Source: Bifidobacterium breve (lineage in GTDB: Bacteria > Actinomycetota > Acidimicrobiia > Acidimicrobiales > Ilumatobacteraceae). Taken from it: a DNA stretch of 8,449 nucleotides. The stretch covers positions 1-8,449 of the forward strand of contig CAMBPP010000062.1 of NCBI GenBank assembly GCA_945869715.1, written 5' to 3'. Below are positions 6,427-8,449 of this stretch, one piece after another (the stretch's first letter is position 1; every line of letters starts with the position of its first letter). The notes below the pieces were generated by a model. That model was not told the origin of the DNA. It saw only the letters and a list, made by a program, of their open reading frames with translations, and searched no databases. The position numbers were made by a program, and so were the translations under genes.

Positions 6427-7782
6427 CTAAGCGTTCAGATTAGAACGAATGAGCTCCGCAACACGGAATGCCAAATCGAGTGACTGGCGGCCATTCAAGC
6501 GCGGGTCGCACACCGTTTGGTAACGGTCATCGAGGTCGGTCTCGCTCAGGGCGTCGGTTCCGCCTAAGCATTCAGTGACCGCATCGCCGGTGAGTTCAAT
6601 ATGAATGCCGCCAGGCCATGTGCCTTCTGCGCGGTGTGCGCGCACGAAGCCGGCTATTTCGGTCACGATGTCTTCAAAGCGACGTGTTTTGCGACCACCA
6701 GTAGAAGTAATGGTGTTGCCATGCATGGGGTCACAAGCCCACACCACAGGGTGGCCGGCATCGCGAACAGCACGCAAGAGTGGGCGCAGTTTGTCTTCTA
6801 CATCGTTTGCGCCCATGCGAGCAATGAGAGTGAGTCGACCAGGAATGCGGGCGGGGTTCAGTGCCTGGCACAGTTCAATGACGAACTCTGGCGTAGCGGT
6901 AGGCCCAACTTTGCAACCGATGGGGTTATGCACGCCGCGCAAGAATTCAATGTGTGCACCATCGAGTTGACGGGTGCGCTCGCCAATCCACAACATGTGT
7001 GCAGAACAGTCGTACCAATCGCCAGTAAGTGAGTCTTGGCGGGTGAGTGCTTCTTCGTAACCTAAGATAAGTGCTTCATGTGAAGTGAACACATCAACTT
7101 CATGCAGGTTTGAATTGTTTTCGGTGTCAACACCGCAGGCGCGCATGAAGTTCAGCGCGCGCTCTATTTCGTTTGCAAGGTCTTCGTAGCGTTGACCTTC
7201 AGGAGAAGACCCAACGAACTCTTGAGTCCATGCGTGTACTCGGTTCAGATCTGCAAAGCCACCCTTAGTGAAGGCGCGCAACAAGTTGAGCGTGCTCGCC
7301 GATTGGTGATACGCCTGAACTAAGCGTTCGGGGTTGGGGCGGCGTGCTTCTTCATTTGCGGCTTCGTTGTTGACAATGTGCCCACGGAACGAAGGCAACA
7401 TGAGGTCGCCTACTTTTTCGAACGGCTGTGAACGAGGCTTGGCGAATTGGCCAGCCATACGACCCACTTTCACCACGGGAACCCCGAGTGAGTAGGTAAG
7501 TACGACAGCCATCTGCAAAATGACGCGTAGTTTCTCGCGAATGTTGACTGCCGAAAACTCATCGAAGCTTTCGGCGCAGTCACCGGCTTGCAACAAAAAG
7601 GCATTGCCAGCCGCAACGTGCCCAAGTGCAACTTGGAGGTTGCGGGCTTCGCCGGCAAACACCAATGGGGGATACGCAGATACCTGTTTCAAAGCGCCCA
7701 AGAGGGCTGCATCGTCGGGCCACGCTGGTTGTTGCTCAGCGGGGAACGTGTGCCATGAATCGGGAGACCAGGTACGTGCCAT
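6427..7782 (-). CDS. aroG: Class II 3-deoxy-7-phosphoheptulonate (DAHP) synthase
   Basis: This enzyme condenses phosphoenolpyruvate with erythrose 4-phosphate, the first step of the shikimate pathway to Phe, Tyr and Trp. At 451 residues it is full length for the plant/mycobacterial class II type. Metal ligands are visible as Cys69 (QAGDCAE), His354 (DPMHGNT), Glu396 (HIELTGD) and Asp426 (CDPRLNG). Phosphoenolpyruvate-binding residues are Arg108 (KVGRMAGQ), Glu268-Arg269 (GERTRQ), Lys291 (GCKVGP) and Arg322 (ARMGAND). They fall at a steady offset of 15-18 from the positions I recall for the M. tuberculosis enzyme, so the active site is complete. The N-terminal part is slightly shorter than in mycobacteria, where it helps form allosteric sites, so feedback control may differ. 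The ATG at 7782 starts MARTWSPDSWHTFPAEQQ, a normal family start. It follows the sigma factor by 20 bases and precedes the serine hydrolase by 13. The symbol follows mycobacterial usage; some genomes call it aroF or aroH. Confidence 0.95.
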   Translation of the reverse strand: MARTWSPDSWHTFPAEQQPAWPDDAALLGALKQVSAYPPLVFAGEARNLQVALGHVAAGNAFLLQAGDCAESFDEFSAVNIREKLRVILQMAVVLTYSLGVPVVKVGRMAGQFAKPRSQPFEKVGDLMLPSFRGHIVNNEAANEEARRPNPERLVQAYHQSASTLNLLRAFTKGGFADLNRVHAWTQEFVGSSPEGQRYEDLANEIERALNFMRACGVDTENNSNLHEVDVFTSHEALILGYEEALTRQDSLTGDWYDCSAHMLWIGERTRQLDGAHIEFLRGVHNPIGCKVGPTATPEFVIELCQALNPARIPGRLTLIARMGANDVEDKLRPLLRAVRDAGHPVVWACDPMHGNTITSTGGRKTRRFEDIVTEIAGFVRAHRAEGTWPGGIHIELTGDAVTECLGGTDALSETDLDDRYQTVCDPRLNGRQSLDLAFRVAELIRSNLNA

Positions 7783-7802
7783 AAGGTTTTTAAGCCGAAG
7801 AG

Positions 7803-8449
7803 TTAAGCGGCGTAGATGCGTTCAGCATCTTCACGCAAGCCAATAACCGCACGGCTCACTAAGCGACGGGCAGCTTCGGCAGTAACACCCAAGGCTTCGC
7901 CCACTTCGCGGAACGACTTGCGCTCGCCGTCGAGAAGCCCAAAGCGTGCTTCAACTGCATAACGTGCGCGGTCGTCGAGAGTGCCAAGCAGCTCATCGAG
8001 TAACTCGCCATCAACAAGTGCCATCACGGCATCTTCAGGAGTTCCTTGGCCGTTGTCCATGAGGTCGCCCAAAGTGGCGTCGCCATCGTCGCCAACAGTT
8101 TTGTCGAGCGATACAGGTGTGGTGAGGCGATGCAATTCTGCATTACCAATATCGAGGTTTTCGCCATCGCCCGACGACTGGCGAAGTGCCGCGCGCAAGC
8201 TTGCTGAACGGTCACCAGGAATACGAATGAGGCTTGCCTTTTGGTCGAGTGCACGACCAATTGCTTGACGAATCCAGAACGTTGCGTAGGTAGAGAACTT
8301 AAACCCACGGCGCCAGTCGAATTTGTCAACAGCGTGCTCGAGTCCGAGGTTGCCTTCTTGAATAAGGTCAAGAAGGTCCATGCCCTGTGGCAATGGGTAA
8401 CGGCGAGCAATAGAAACAACGAGTCGCAAGTTGGAGCGAATGAAGTGGT
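7803..8449 (-). CDS. Sigma-70 family RNA polymerase sigma factor, 5' end missing
   Basis: This is the C-terminal 214 residues of a group 1/2-like sigma factor. The reading frame continues off the right edge: the last bases still encode HFIRSNLRLVVSIARRY, the standard region 2.1-2.2 lead-in, so the TTG at 8429 is an internal Leu. Region 2 is well conserved (LLDLIQEGNLGL, GFKFSTYATFWIRQAI). In the -10 reading helix, the residue matching E. coli W433 is Phe and the one matching T440 is Gly, while Q437 is kept. Between IRIP and PVSL there are only about 33 residues, shorter than in primary sigma factors, and the LGREPT-type signature is missing. Region 4.2 (EVGEALGVTAEAARRLVSRA) departs from the usual VTRERIRQIE. 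It is thus likely an alternative sigma factor with its own promoter preference, not the housekeeping one. It is first in the compact run with DAHP synthase. Regulation is not visible because its upstream region is outside the window. Confidence 0.93.
   Translation of the reverse strand, partial: HFIRSNLRLVVSIARRYPLPQGMDLLDLIQEGNLGLEHAVDKFDWRRGFKFSTYATFWIRQAIGRALDQKASLIRIPGDRSASLRAALRQSSGDGENLDIGNAELHRLTTPVSLDKTVGDDGDATLGDLMDNGQGTPEDAVMALVDGELLDELLGTLDDRARYAVEARFGLLDGERKSFREVGEALGVTAEAARRLVSRAVIGLREDAERIYAA

Noticed and set aside
6601..7032. 143-residue open frame on + inside the DAHP synthase gene
   Set aside because: It is antisense to a complete enzyme with an intact active site, and its composition is typical of a frame shadow.
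8427..8429. TTG at 8429 as start of the sigma factor
   Set aside because: It is the Leu of the conserved NLRLVVSIA stretch; conserved residues continue to the window edge.
1..8449. Mobile element, CRISPR array, tRNA or phage remnant
   Set aside because: I saw no transposase or integrase motif, no regularly spaced repeats, no cloverleaf with a TTC arm, and no flanking target-site duplication. Gene packing is continuous and compositionally even.

Overview
The window looks like chromosome of a free-living actinobacterium. The evidence is a class II (mycobacterial/plant type) DAHP synthase, a P450 of the CYP124/125/142 group, a thiolase resembling the mycobacterial FadA3-type enzymes, and a non-housekeeping sigma-70. 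Base composition is moderate by eye, roughly half G+C, with very tight gene packing. That would fit an aquatic Acidimicrobiia-like (Ilumatobacter-type) genome better than a high-GC mycobacterium or Streptomyces, but this placement is inference only. I see no transposase, phage gene, CRISPR array, tRNA or rRNA.

Layout, left to right. (1) An endonuclease/exonuclease/phosphatase-family gene on + enters from the left edge (2-778). (2) A patatin-like hydrolase (775-1500) and a cytochrome P450 (1506-2762) lie on - as a two-gene unit, P450 first. The patatin gene meets the nuclease-family gene tail to tail, with overlapping stop codons. (3) A short divergent promoter region (2763-2819) carries a 14-bp inverted repeat. 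(4) On + are an unrecognised 95-residue gene (2820-3107) and a thiolase (3190-4392), separated by a leader with nested inverted repeats (3109-3160). (5) On - there is a compact four-gene run, in transcription order: sigma factor (enters from the right edge, ends 7803), class II DAHP synthase (7782-6427), beta-lactamase-fold serine hydrolase (6413-5586) and MFS transporter (5576-4401), with gaps of only 20, 13 and 9 bases. The MFS gene ends 8 bases from the thiolase stop.

How the genes may work together. The left half reads as a small lipid-catabolism locus. A patatin lipase could release fatty acyl chains, a CYP124/125-type P450 could oxidise the terminal methyl of a branched or sterol side chain, and a thiolase could carry out the last step of beta-oxidation. 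The P450 and thiolase units fire from one shared divergent region. No ferredoxin, reductase, acyl-CoA dehydrogenase or regulator lies inside the window. The right half couples an alternative sigma factor, the first enzyme of aromatic amino acid synthesis, an apparently cytoplasmic beta-lactamase-like hydrolase and an exporter-like MFS protein. Its gene spacing suggests one transcript, but no metabolic logic linking all four is evident.

The items most worth a second look are the sigma factor's shortened region 3 and altered -35 recognition helix, the nested repeats upstream of the thiolase, the orphan small gene between the P450 and the thiolase, and the divergent-promoter palindrome. Nothing in the window amounts to an obviously new defence, mobile or RNA-guided system.
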